Shown here piece after piece: positions 26,916 to 35,496 of a stretch of DNA of 56,469 nucleotides (position 1 is the first letter of the stretch; every line of letters starts with the position of its first letter). The translations under genes and the position numbers were made by a program. Source of the stretch: Pseudorhizobium xiangyangii. GTDB taxonomy: Bacteria > Pseudomonadota > Alphaproteobacteria > Rhizobiales > Rhizobiaceae. Under the pieces are notes generated by a model. It was given only the letters and a program-made list of their open reading frames with translations. It made no database searches and was not told the DNA's origin. Location: NCBI RefSeq assembly GCF_020531965.1, contig NZ_JAJAWH010000027.1:1-56469 (forward strand), in the 5' to 3' direction.

Positions 26916-28199
26916 TTAAAAGCGGACTTTCAGAGATGTGGACAGGCCAGCTACGATATCGTCGTCGAAATCGTAGTTCGCGCGTTGACCATAGGTTTGG
27001 CCACCAATGACAACGGTATCGGAACTGCCGCCCTTCAGCAAACCGATGGCGCCCGCGAAACGGAACTCGACGTTCTCGGTGGGGGTATAGGCCGCACCAG
27101 CGCCCAGCGTCCAGGTATCGGTGTTGGTTCCGAAGCCCTGCGAGGTGCCACGGTCCCACGTCACGTTGACCGCACCGCTCCACTGGTCATTGAACTTGTG
27201 TCCAATGCCGCCCGTGACCGTCCAGCCGTCGCGATAGCCAAGGTCAAGAGATGTGGCGCCAGTCGGCAATGAGCAAAGCGCTACTCCTGGAGCATCGCAA
27301 AAGAACCTAACCTTCTGGAGTTGGCTCCAGTCAGCCCATTTCACTGAGCCGAAGGCCAGCCAATCCGGCGCAATCCCGGACTGAACCTTCAACTCGAGCA
27401 CATCAGGCATATCCTGCGAGCCATGGACGTCGAGTGGCGGGGCACCATTCACCTGCGATAGGTCGAGCGTACCGGTAATGTCTTCCAGCTTGACGGCACT
27501 GTTGTAAACGAGGCTCGCGCGGAATGCATATTCAGGAATTTCGTAGGCCACACCGGCGCGCCAGCCCCAGCCATCCGCTTCGAGATCAAGACGGCCTACG
27601 CCCGAAAGCCCCCCTCCAAAAGCAGGTGGTACGCCGGTGAAATCCTGCACGAGGCGCTCCTGGAAGCCATAAACTTCCTGATAGAATGCGCCGCCAATCA
27701 ATCGAAGCTGGCCTGGACCGGCGTCGAATCGGTATGAGCAGGTCATTGCATAGTTGCGGCTCTCGACCTTGGTTTCGATGTCTTCATTCGCACCAGCCCA
27801 GTCCCTGCCCGGGTCCTTGTGCGCGCCCCACGGCTCCGAATAGTCGAACATGCAGTCCGCGGCATCGCCGATCGCTGCTTTCGCACCGATCCGGGGAACC
27901 CAATAATTCTCGCTACCGTCGGCGGACGTGGACAGCCCGTTGAGATCACCACCACCAACACCAGGTCCAGTTCCATTGAAGGGGAAGGCCGAAGATGTCG
28001 TATCCACGTCGCGCACATTCTTGAGCTTCCGCTGAGGCGCTACGAATGTGACAGCCGATTCGGCGGCAAACCGGCCCGGATCGAACAGCAGATCGATGTT
28101 ATAGCCGCCGCGCTCAAGTCCGCCGGCGAGCGCGGGCGTCTGCAACGCGCAGCCTGCCGCGAGCATCAGAATGCCTCTGGAAATTACTGTTCTTCTCAT
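26916..28199 (-). CDS. OmpP1/FadL family outer-membrane transporter
   Basis: 427 residues after choosing ATG 28199 (MRRTVISRGILMLAAGCAL, signal peptide ending near PALAG). The body is a beta-barrel: alternating strands such as DGWGWRAGVAYEIPEYAFRA and TWTLGAGAAYTPTENVEFRF, ending in the outer-membrane C-terminal signature LKVRF. FadL proteins pass hydrophobic compounds, such as long-chain fatty acids, across the outer membrane. GGGAGG precedes the start. A GGAAC-ATTC-GTTCC dyad at 28321-28334 is upstream. Confidence 0.9.
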   Translation of the reverse strand: MRRTVISRGILMLAAGCALQTPALAGGLERGGYNIDLLFDPGRFAAESAVTFVAPQRKLKNVRDVDTTSSAFPFNGTGPGVGGGDLNGLSTSADGSENYWVPRIGAKAAIGDAADCMFDYSEPWGAHKDPGRDWAGANEDIETKVESRNYAMTCSYRFDAGPGQLRLIGGAFYQEVYGFQERLVQDFTGVPPAFGGGLSGVGRLDLEADGWGWRAGVAYEIPEYAFRASLVYNSAVKLEDITGTLDLSQVNGAPPLDVHGSQDMPDVLELKVQSGIAPDWLAFGSVKWADWSQLQKVRFFCDAPGVALCSLPTGATSLDLGYRDGWTVTGGIGHKFNDQWSGAVNVTWDRGTSQGFGTNTDTWTLGAGAAYTPTENVEFRFAGAIGLLKGGSSDTVVIGGQTYGQRANYDFDDDIVAGLSTSLKVRF

Positions 28200-28320
28200 T
28201 CTCTCCCAACCTCCCGGTACGCGATGAAATCGGACTTTAAAAACTTCAAGGTAAATGACAACTTTGCGTGATCGGGCGTCTGGAGCCAGCAACCCCATAC
28301 CGATTTACGTAAGCCCACCT

Positions 28321-28334
28321 GGAACATTCGTTCC
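28321..28334. promoter_or_regulatory. short dyad upstream of the FadL-type gene
   Basis: GGAAC-ATTC-GTTCC, a perfect 5-bp dyad about 120 bases before the start codon, in the intergenic stretch 28200-28491 that otherwise shows nothing distinctive. It could be an operator; weak evidence. Confidence 0.25.
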
Positions 28335-28491
28335 GTGGGACAATTTTGGATGATAATTCCTAAGGCGGTGGTGCCATCCGTATAAAGATGGAACATATTT
28401 ATCCAAAAGGCGGACGCTGTGACATAGTGGCAACATCGTGGCAACCTATTGGGATTTGCATCAAAACTCGGCTCGCCCAGGCAGATCCGCA

Positions 28492-28529
28492 CAAAAAAGC
28501 CCCGCGTGGCGTCTCTCCGCGCGGGGCTT
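28492..28529 (-). terminator. intrinsic terminator of valS
   Basis: AAGCCCCGCG / CGCGGGGCTT stem with the A6 run (T6 on the minus strand) at 28493-28498, 17 bases after the valS stop. Confidence 0.9.
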
Positions 28530-28545
28530 GCAGGGTCTGTTTCTC

Positions 28546-31461
28546 TTAGCCGGCTTCAGCGATTCTCTGCGCGGCGGTCCTGAGGCTTCCCATTTGCACC
28601 TCAAGCTCCGCGTGACGTTCGCGCTCAGCGGAGACGACTTCCGGATCGGCGTTCTGAACGAATTTTTCGTTCGCCAGCTTTTTGCCGATGCGTTCCATCT
28701 CCGCCTCTGTCTTGCCGATCGCCTTTTCGATACGGGCCTTTTCAGTGGCAAGATCGACCAACGCGCCGAGCGGGAGGCATGCGGTTGCCTCTCCTATGAC
28801 CACCTGCGCCGCTCCCTTGGGAGCAGCCGGCGCCGTCTCGATGCTTTCTACACGGGCAAGCCTGCGGATCGCCGCATCGTGCCGCTTCAGGCGGCTTTCG
28901 GTCACTTCATTGGCGCCCACCACGATCAGCGGTGCGACGGCCGACGGCGGCACATTCATCTCGGCGCGCGCTGAGCGAAGGCCCGATACGAGGTCGATCA
29001 GCCAATTGATCTCGGCCGCAGCGCCCTCGTCGATGAACTCAGGCGCCGGCCAGTCGGCGTGGCACAGCAGGCCATCGCGGCTTTCCGTATGTGCCCAAAG
29101 CTCTTCGGTCATGAACGGCATGAACGGATGCAGGAGCTTGTAGGTTTCCTCCAAGACATAAGCTGCACAGGCTTGCGCTTCGGCCTTGGCCTGTTCGTCT
29201 TCGCCCATGAAGATGGGCTTCAGCAGTTCCAGATACCAGTCACAGAACTGGTTCCAAACGAAGCGGTAAAGCGTGCCAGCCGCATCGTTGAAGCGCTGTG
29301 TTTCGATCGCTTCCGTCACGTCCTGAACGGTCGCGGCCAGTTCAGTGAGGATCCAGCGGTTGATCGTCAGCGTTGCCGTTTCCGGAATGAAATGCGGATC
29401 ACGCTTGACGCCGTTCATCTCGGCAAAGCGCGTCGCATTCCAGAGCTTGGTGCCGAAGTTGCGATAGCCGGCGATCCGCGCCGGGTCGAGCTTCACGTCC
29501 CTGCCCTGTGCCGCCATGATCGCAAGCGTGAAGCGCAGCGCATCTGCGCCATATTCGTCGATCAATTCCAGCGGGTCGATGACGTTGCCCTTCGACTTCG
29601 ACATCTTCTGCCCGTTCTTGTCGCGGACAAGCGCATGAACATAGACGGTATGGAAGGGCTCGAGAGGATTTCCGTCCTCGTCCTTCATGAGGTGCAGGCC
29701 CATCATCATCATCCGGGCAACCCAGAAGAAGATGATGTCAAAGCCGGTCACGAGTACGCTGGTCGGATAATACTTCTCCAGTTCCTTCGTCTGCTCAGGC
29801 CAGCCGAGCGTCGAGAACGGCCAGAGCGCGGAGGAAAACCAGGTGTCCAGCACGTCCTCGTCGCGTGTAAGGATCTCGCCCGGCTTGAAGTTCTCCAGCA
29901 GGTCCTCGACATAGGCCTTCATCGGACCTTCATGTGCGATATAGTGCTGGATCGCCGCGTGTAGCGCCTCTTCCTCGGTCTTCTCGACGAAAACCTGCCC
30001 GTCCGGCCCGTACCAGGCCGGGATCTGGTGACCCCACCAGAGCTGCCGGGAGATGCACCACGGCTGGATGTTCTCCATCCACTCGAAATAGGTCTTGTCC
30101 CAGTTCTTCGGAACGAAGTTGGTTCGGCCTTCTCGCACGGAAGCGATCGCCGGCTCGGCAAGCGTCTTGGCATCGACGAACCACTGGTCAGTCAGCATCG
30201 GCTCGATGACCACGTTGGAGCGGTCGCCGAAGGGCTGCATCAGCTTCTTGTTGTCGACATAGGGTATGTCATTGCCTTCCGCGTCCTTGACCGTCACGGC
30301 AAGGCCTTCGGCGTTTATTGCATCGACAATCAGCTTGCGGGCTACATAGCGGTCGAGACCACGATATTCGTCAGGCACCAGATTTATGTCGTCGATATCG
30401 GATTCGGACGGCACATGGCCGGACCTCGCGATCTCGAGCGCCTGCGCGGCGCAGTCCGCATAGGGCTCGCCGTCTTCACGCAGCGAAGCCTTGCCATCCA
30501 TGAGCCGGTAGCATGGAATGTTGTTGCGGCGAGCGACCTGGTGGTCGTTGAAGTCGTGCGCCCCGGTGATCTTCACCGCACCCGAACCGAACGTCGGATC
30601 CGGGTATTCGTCGGTGATGATCGGGATCAGCCGGCGATGTTCCTTCGGTCCGACCGGGATTTCGCAGAACTTGCCGACGATCGGCGCGTAGCGCTCGTCC
30701 GACGGATTGACCGCGACCGCGCCGTCGCCCAGCATCGTTTCGGGGCGCGTCGTGGCGATCGAGATGTAGTTACGCTCCTCCTGCAGAAGGACGTTACCGT
30801 CAGCATCCTTCTCCACGTAGGTGTAGGTTTCCCCGCCAGCGAGCGGGTACTTGAAATGCCACATATGGCCGTCGACTTCGCGATTCTCGACCTCGATGTC
30901 CGAGATAGCCGTTTCAAACTGCGGATCCCAGTTGACCAGGCGCTTGCCGCGATAGATTAGCCCTTCCTTGTAAAGCTTTACAAAGACTTCAAGAACAGCT
31001 TCGGAAAGCCCCTCGTCCATCGTGAACCGCTCGCGCGACCAATCGCAGGAAGCGCCGAGGCGCTTCAACTGGTTGAAGATCACGCCACCGGATTCGGCCT
31101 TCCATTCCCACACCTTGTCGATGAAGGCTTCGCGGCCCATTTCACGACGGCCGGGAAGCTTCCGCTCGGCCAACTGACGCTCGACGACCATCTGCGTGGC
31201 GATCCCCGCATGGTCCATGCCCGGCTGCCACAGCACATCCTTGCCGCGCATGCGTTCGAACCGCACCATGATGTCCTGCAGCGTATTATTGAGCGCGTGG
31301 CCCATGTGCAGGGAACCCGTCACGTTCGGGGGCGGGATCACGATGGTGAAAGTCTCCGCGTCAGGCTGCGCATTCGCGCCCGCCCGGAAAGCATCCACGT
31401 CATCCCACGCCTGCGCAATCTTCGGCTCAACGGAGGCGGCATCATAGGTTTTTTCGAGCAT
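28546..31461 (-). CDS. valS: valyl-tRNA synthetase
   Basis: 971 residues, class Ia synthetase with editing domain. The HIGH-type motif is PPNVTGSLHMGHALNN. The KMSKS motif is NGQKMSKSKGNVIDP. The CP1 editing domain (about 200-400, with TTRPETMLGDGAVAV) hydrolyses Thr-tRNA-Val. The C-terminal ~70 residues (KARIEKAIGKTEAEMERIG) are the coiled-coil tRNA arm. It follows popZ as in relatives. Confidence 0.97.
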   Translation of the reverse strand: MLEKTYDAASVEPKIAQAWDDVDAFRAGANAQPDAETFTIVIPPPNVTGSLHMGHALNNTLQDIMVRFERMRGKDVLWQPGMDHAGIATQMVVERQLAERKLPGRREMGREAFIDKVWEWKAESGGVIFNQLKRLGASCDWSRERFTMDEGLSEAVLEVFVKLYKEGLIYRGKRLVNWDPQFETAISDIEVENREVDGHMWHFKYPLAGGETYTYVEKDADGNVLLQEERNYISIATTRPETMLGDGAVAVNPSDERYAPIVGKFCEIPVGPKEHRRLIPIITDEYPDPTFGSGAVKITGAHDFNDHQVARRNNIPCYRLMDGKASLREDGEPYADCAAQALEIARSGHVPSESDIDDINLVPDEYRGLDRYVARKLIVDAINAEGLAVTVKDAEGNDIPYVDNKKLMQPFGDRSNVVIEPMLTDQWFVDAKTLAEPAIASVREGRTNFVPKNWDKTYFEWMENIQPWCISRQLWWGHQIPAWYGPDGQVFVEKTEEEALHAAIQHYIAHEGPMKAYVEDLLENFKPGEILTRDEDVLDTWFSSALWPFSTLGWPEQTKELEKYYPTSVLVTGFDIIFFWVARMMMMGLHLMKDEDGNPLEPFHTVYVHALVRDKNGQKMSKSKGNVIDPLELIDEYGADALRFTLAIMAAQGRDVKLDPARIAGYRNFGTKLWNATRFAEMNGVKRDPHFIPETATLTINRWILTELAATVQDVTEAIETQRFNDAAGTLYRFVWNQFCDWYLELLKPIFMGEDEQAKAEAQACAAYVLEETYKLLHPFMPFMTEELWAHTESRDGLLCHADWPAPEFIDEGAAAEINWLIDLVSGLRSARAEMNVPPSAVAPLIVVGANEVTESRLKRHDAAIRRLARVESIETAPAAPKGAAQVVIGEATACLPLGALVDLATEKARIEKAIGKTEAEMERIGKKLANEKFVQNADPEVVSAERERHAELEVQMGSLRTAAQRIAEAG

Positions 31462-31527
31462 TTTTCGACCTTATCTCAAGGTTCTTGATGGCTGGCTTGT
31501 AAATAGGATGGGGTATGGCAAGTCAAT

Positions 31528-31555
31528 AAAAAAGCCGCTCCGTCACCGGAGCGGC
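31528..31555 (-). terminator. intrinsic terminator of popZ
   Basis: GCCGCTCCG / CGGAGCGGC stem with a six-A run on the plus strand (T6 for the minus transcript) between popZ and valS. valS therefore probably has its own promoter. Confidence 0.85.
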
Positions 31556-31576
31556 CCCATCCAGAGATGCGGCTGA

Positions 31577-32389
31577 TCAGCGCCGGGGGCCACGGGCGAC
31601 GCGTTCGATCTCCTCGCGCACGAGACGTTCCACGAGCGTCGGCAGATTGTCATCCAGCCATTCCTGGAGCATCGGCCGCAGCATCTCCTGCGTCATGTCC
31701 TCGATCGAGCGGTTCGCAATACCATCGAAGACGGCTGCGAGTTCGCCGAACGAGCGAGCAACCTGAGCGCCAGCCTCTTCGGACAAAAGTGCAGCCGCAG
31801 CCTCGACCTTAGCCGGCAGGCTCACCGGCTCAGCGCGCGCAACAGCGATCGCGCCGGAGGGCTGAACCAAGGGCTCGACCACCGGGGAACGAACCTGTTC
31901 GGGCCGCGGCGCGATATGCGGAGAAACAACGGATGCGCGCGTCAAGGAATCGTTCGTCATCGAGCCGCTTGTCTGAGGGCGCAACGGTGCAACATCGGCC
32001 GGCGCAGCAAAAGGCGCCTTCAGGTCGCTGGATTGAACGGCCGGTTCTGAGAAGCCTGCAGGCGGTGTCGGCAGCCTGACAGTGCCGTTCTCCATCTGAC
32101 GTGCGGAGGCAGCGCGGACACGGGCTGCGACATCAGCCAGCGAGAGAGACCGTTCCTGAACGCCTTCGCTCGCCGCAGCCTGCGCGGTTTCGCTGAAGCG
32201 CGGCTGCCCGGGATCATTGGCGGCCATTTCGGCAACAATCTCGATCTCGTCTTCATCAATATCGTAAACGGGAGGCAGGCCATCGTGCAGGGCATTCTCG
32301 GCCTGCGGCTCATTGCTCTCGATAATCCGGCGAATGGACGCCAGAATTTCTTCCATCGAGGGTTCGCGCGCTACATTTGGCTGAGCCAT
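31577..32389 (-). CDS. popZ: polar organizing protein PopZ (DUF2497)
   Basis: 270 residues. The N-terminal helix EPSMEEILASIRRIIESNE is the partner-binding region. A long Pro/Glu/Ala-rich disordered middle follows. The C-terminal oligomerisation helices MTQEMLRPMLQEWLDDNLP and LVERLVREEIERVARG are conserved. PopZ forms a polar matrix that anchors ParB-centromere complexes; in Agrobacterium it marks the growing pole. The ATG 32389 start gives MAQPNVAREPS, matching family N termini. Confidence 0.93.
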   Translation of the reverse strand: MAQPNVAREPSMEEILASIRRIIESNEPQAENALHDGLPPVYDIDEDEIEIVAEMAANDPGQPRFSETAQAAASEGVQERSLSLADVAARVRAASARQMENGTVRLPTPPAGFSEPAVQSSDLKAPFAAPADVAPLRPQTSGSMTNDSLTRASVVSPHIAPRPEQVRSPVVEPLVQPSGAIAVARAEPVSLPAKVEAAAALLSEEAGAQVARSFGELAAVFDGIANRSIEDMTQEMLRPMLQEWLDDNLPTLVERLVREEIERVARGPRR

Positions 32390-32530
32390 TTTACATTCCC
32401 GCAACTGCCGACTGTATCGGCACCAAGTGGTGAGAGCCGATTCGCTACCAGTTTACGGATGCCAGTGCGTGAGACAATCGCAGGAGTCCCAATAGCTTGC
32501 GGGATACACAGAATTGTTTTCGAGTGAGTC

Positions 32531-32558
32531 CGGGTGGTCACACAGGATAGACCACCCG
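32531..32558 (-). terminator. hairpin after the second pcm gene
   Basis: CGGGTGGTC (32531-32539) / GACCACCCG (32550-32558), perfect 9-bp arms, 14 bases beyond the stop. No T tract is seen, so termination strength is unclear. Confidence 0.5.
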
Positions 32559-32571
32559 CATCAGTCAGATG

Positions 32572-33225
32572 CTAAAAAACGAAGGTCCGCTCAAGGCGGA
32601 AACCTGGAAGCGGTTTTACCGATGCGTTGAAGTGCGCGCTCTCGGAAACAGTGCCATTTTCCTTGACCAGTAGCTTTGCCTGGGCGGCGTTGCCGTATCC
32701 GATGACGGCGACGAGACGGCCGCCATCCCTGAGCTGTTCCAGAAGAGTTGCGGGCACCTCTTCGACGGCGCCGTTCACGAAGATGAGGTCGAAGGGAGCC
32801 TCTGTGGGACAACCCTTCTCCATGTCGCCGGTAACGACAGCGACGTTGTCGTAGCCGAGGCTCGACAACTTGTCGGCTGCGTAAGCGGAGAGGGCTTCAT
32901 CGCCCTCCAGCGAGACGACCGAACCGGCGAGCAGCGACAGCAGCGCCGACACGTAACCCGTGCCGCAGCCGATCTCCAGCACCAGATCGTTCTTGTTGAT
33001 CCTCGCGAGTTGCAGCAGCTTGGCCAGCGGCGACGCTTCCATCAGGTAACGACCTGCCGCAATTTCCAAGTCCTGGTCGATATAGGCCAGCGCCTTGATC
33101 TTGGCCGGAACGAATTCCTCGCGCGGAACCGCCAGAAACGCATGCAGCACCGAATGGGACGTCACATCCGTCGGGCGGATCTGGTTTTCGACCATTTTTG
33201 TCCGTGCGGCTTCGAAGTCCATCAT
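32572..33225 (-). CDS. Pcm-like protein-L-isoaspartate methyltransferase, second copy
   Basis: 217 residues with SAM motif I LVLEIGCGTGYVSALLSLL and the PCMT N-terminal block MVENQIRPTDVTSHSVLHAF. The substrate loop reads AGRYLMEASPLAKLLQ instead of the usual GQTISQP, so activity on isoaspartate is uncertain. In rhizobia and Brucella this gene normally precedes tolC, followed by popZ and valS; here tolC is absent between it and popZ. Only about 182 bases separate the two. Confidence 0.88.
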   Translation of the reverse strand: MMDFEAARTKMVENQIRPTDVTSHSVLHAFLAVPREEFVPAKIKALAYIDQDLEIAAGRYLMEASPLAKLLQLARINKNDLVLEIGCGTGYVSALLSLLAGSVVSLEGDEALSAYAADKLSSLGYDNVAVVTGDMEKGCPTEAPFDLIFVNGAVEEVPATLLEQLRDGGRLVAVIGYGNAAQAKLLVKENGTVSESAHFNASVKPLPGFRLERTFVF

Positions 33226-33585
33226 TTCGGCTGTCCCAACTTGACCTTAATGAGCCGTCTTTACTGGGCTGCAGCCCCGCTTTCAAGACGCCTGCCATCT
33301 TCCTCTTCAAAAACCTGCCGGACTTTCTCCAACCTGCCGGCAACGCTTGCGACAGAACGCCGTTCGAAAGCTGCCATATCAAGGCACGCACCTCTCAGTC
33401 GCGCAGCATATATCCACAAAGGAGGAGGCGCGGCCTAGAGGCGACGAAGCTTGAACGGCATCGCCAATGGACAATCTCCGAACAAGCGTTCAGAACGAAA
33501 AAAGGATAACGTTCGGAACAAGACTATTGCTTCGCAACTGGATTCGTTCTAAAGCCCCGCCATCACTCGCTTTTATGCACTGGAT
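33226..33585. other. intergenic region between pcm2 and tRNA-Cys
   Basis: 360 bases without a supportable gene. It should hold the minus-strand promoter of the methyltransferase gene and the plus-strand promoter of tRNA-Cys. A GTTCAGAACG...GTTCGGAAC near-dyad lies at about 33489-33520. Nothing else stands out. Confidence 0.4.
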
Positions 33586-33659
33586 GGCCTCGTGGCGGAG
33601 TGGTGACGCAGAGGACTGCAAATCCTCGTACCCCGGTTCAATTCCGGGCGAGGCCTCCA
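33586..33659 (+). tRNA. tRNA-Cys (anticodon GCA)
   Basis: 74 bases with acceptor GGCCTCG/CGAGGCC, anticodon loop ACTGCAAAT (GCA), T arm CCCCGGTTCAATTCCGGG and encoded CCA. Confidence 0.97.
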
Positions 33660-33824
33660 TCCTTCCTTCTTGAATTAGCGCATAACGGCGGATCCGGCGA
33701 CGGCGTAATCCCGCGCGTCTTTCCAGGTCAACGTTTGTTGCCGTCGGCGGCTGAATGCAGTCGGCACACCGCCCCACGCGTGCGTCAACTTGTCCACTAA
33801 CGAGGCGGCGGCCTGATACCTATC

Positions 33825-33943
33825 TGGGAGTTGTCGCAGGAATCACTCCTCCTCCCAAATGCCTCCGACAGGACCGGCCGCCCTCCCTCCTCCCAGCTGC
33901 CGGTCAAGTTCAAGTCCGGTGCGCCTCCCGCACCGGACTTTTG
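33825..33943 (+). ncRNA. second CCTCC-loop small RNA (alpha-r14/cuckoo type)
   Basis: Three hairpins in a row. Hairpin 1: TGTCG-C-AGG (33832-33840) / CCT-C-CGACA (33862-33870), loop with CTCCTCCTCCC. Hairpin 2: GACCGGC (33872-33878) / GCCGGTC (33899-33905), loop with CCCTCCCTCCTCCC. Hairpin 3: perfect 11-bp stem AAGTCCGGTGC (33912-33922) / GCACCGGACTT (33930-33940), loop GCCTCCC, then TTTT: an intrinsic terminator. All three loops carry CCTCC anti-Shine-Dalgarno runs, as in the rhizobial alpha-r14 family (NfeR1) and Rhodobacter cuckoo RNAs. A CTTGTC box (33789-33794) with GATACCTAT (33815-33823) could be its promoter. Family naming is by architecture only. Confidence 0.8.
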
Positions 33944-34112
33944 CGTTCGCGACAGGACATTGTCGCCAATCGGCATGATTTTTCGCATGCGAAGGGACGG
34001 ACGATATTTCATCCTTGAATATTGGCGTAACGCGCTAGATCCATTAGAATATCAATGTCGCAAGGCGGGGGGAGACTGCCGATCGACATCCATGGGGTAG
34101 GAGGAAGCCGCC

Positions 34113-34217
34113 ATGCAGTATCTTGACTTCTTTACGGCCATCAATCCGCTCGTGCTCGCCGTGCTGGCAATTGTTCTTGTCTGCGGCGCATACGATCGAT
34201 GGGCGCAGCACAAGTAG
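34113..34217 (+). CDS. 34-residue membrane microprotein
   Basis: MQYLDFFTAINPLVLAVLAI and then a short tail ending YDRWAQHK: one membrane helix over about residues 5-26, with a positively charged end. The ribosome site GGAGGAAG at 34101-34108 is strong and well placed before ATG 34113. It lies between the second predicted small RNA and exoD; its ribosome site is complementary to the CTCCTCC loops of that RNA. No family recognised. Real expression is likely but unproven. Confidence 0.6.
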   Translation: MQYLDFFTAINPLVLAVLAIVLVCGAYDRWAQHK

Positions 34218-34313
34218 GAACGCAAGCCACGCTTGAGAGGGCCGCGCGTCGTGGGTTTGCTCACCTGCTGAATGCTGCTATCCATCCGGCCTCCACCTTA
34301 ACGGAGGCATACG

Positions 34314-34955
34314 TTGCAGGATCAAAACCACTTTCAGGACAGTACGGCATCGCTCAGCGCGACGCTTAAGGACGTCATCGCCCGGATCGATGGGCCGACC
34401 GTAACACTGCGTGAGCTCATGCAGGCCGTCGGCGAGCACGGGCTGTTGCTGCTTTGCGCCGTGGCGTCCCTGCCCTTTCTCATTCCGGTATCGATACCGG
34501 GGGTTAGCACCGTCTTCGGATTTGCCATCATCCTCATCAGCCTGTCGATCACCTTCAACAGGCTGCCGTGGTTGCCGAGAAAGATCCTCGACCGCCAGCT
34601 GGAGACGAAGAAGCTGGTGCCGGCTCTGCAGAAGGGTGCCTCGCTTGTCGCCAGGCTCGACGCCTATCTGAAACCACGCATGAGCGCGTTCGTGGCGGGC
34701 GCAATGATGAACCGCATCAACGGGCTGGCCATCGCCTTCAGCGGCGTGCTGTTGATGTTTCCGCTCGGGCTTATTCCGTTGTCGAACACATTGCCCGGCA
34801 TAGCGATTCTTTTTCTCGCGACCGGAATGATCCAGCGTGACGGCATGGTCGTCCTTGCTGGCTACGCATTCATCGTCATCACGGTCATCTATTTCGCTGT
34901 GCTCGGCTACATGGCCTTCAGCGCGGGTCAGGGTCTCGCGTCGATATTCGGCTAG
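34314..34955 (+). CDS. exoD: ExoD family membrane protein
   Basis: 213 residues, several membrane segments (LLLLCAVASLPFLIPVSIPG, FGFAIILISLSITF, LAIAFSGVLLMFPLGLIPLS, ending VITVIYFAVLGYMAF). ExoD in S. meliloti is needed for normal exopolysaccharide production and alkaline tolerance; the biochemical role is unknown. The start is TTG 34314, preceded by GGAGG at 34303-34307. Its 3' end overlaps the convergent gene by 38 bases. Confidence 0.88.
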   Translation: MQDQNHFQDSTASLSATLKDVIARIDGPTVTLRELMQAVGEHGLLLLCAVASLPFLIPVSIPGVSTVFGFAIILISLSITFNRLPWLPRKILDRQLETKKLVPALQKGASLVARLDAYLKPRMSAFVAGAMMNRINGLAIAFSGVLLMFPLGLIPLSNTLPGIAILFLATGMIQRDGMVVLAGYAFIVITVIYFAVLGYMAFSAGQGLASIFG

Positions 34956-35259
34956 CGCCTGCCTGCCGTTGCTGGCGGCGCGCCCACCACACGGCTGTGC
35001 GGCGCCGCCGGCGGCGCACGTAGGCCAGATCGTGCGAGAGTACGAGAAGACCGAGCGGCAGCATCCAGAATCCGAGAATCGGCAAGAAGCCCAACGCACC
35101 GCCGGCAATCAACACGCCGCCAATCGTAATGCGGCCAAGGCGCGAGCGCGGCATCGGAAGGTGCCAGTTACCCAAGGCCAACCTGCCGCTACGGTGATCC
35201 ATCCCAAAACGTGTCGTCTTGCGCCTATCTGCCACTTTCGAACTTATCCTTTCGCCCAT
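34918..35259 (-). CDS. small two-helix transmembrane protein (PGPGW-like)
   Basis: 113 residues. After a basic N-terminal region (RLALGNWHLPMPRSRLGRIT), IGGVLIAGGALGFLPILGFWMLPLGLLVLSHD forms one long or two short membrane segments, followed by the arginine-rich stretch VRRRRRRTAVWWARR. The layout resembles PGPGW-type small membrane proteins, though the exact PGPGW signature is not present. GGAGGG precedes ATG 35259. It is convergent with exoD, overlapping its end. Function unknown. Confidence 0.72.
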   Translation of the reverse strand: MGERISSKVADRRKTTRFGMDHRSGRLALGNWHLPMPRSRLGRITIGGVLIAGGALGFLPILGFWMLPLGLLVLSHDLAYVRRRRRRTAVWWARRQQRQAGASRISTRDPDPR

Positions 35260-35383
35260 CCGGGACCCTCCAGATGGTGCGAAACCCACTGCAAAACAAG
35301 CAAGAGACATTTTTTTAGAAAAATCGCTTGGCAAAACCCAAAAGCATTTGTATTACCCCGCTCACACCGCCGCAAGCGGTTGA

Positions 35384-35458
35384 TCCCTGGTAGCTCAGCG
35401 GTAGAGCATTCGACTGTTAATCGACAGGTCGCCGGTTCGAATCCGGCCCGGGGAGCCA
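35384..35458 (+). tRNA. tRNA-Asn (anticodon GTT)
   Basis: 75 bases with acceptor TCCCTGG/CCGGGGA, D arm GCTCAGCGGTAGAGC, anticodon loop CTGTTAA (GTT), T arm GCCGGTTCGAATCCGGC and encoded CCA. Confidence 0.97.
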
Positions 35459-35463
35459 ATTTC

Positions 35464-35496
35464 AAAGGCCCGTGATGCAGATCACGGGCCTTTTTT
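35464..35496 (+). terminator. intrinsic terminator of tRNA-Asn
   Basis: AAGGCCCGTGAT / ATCACGGGCCTT perfect 12-bp stem with loop GCAG and a T6 tail. Confidence 0.95.
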
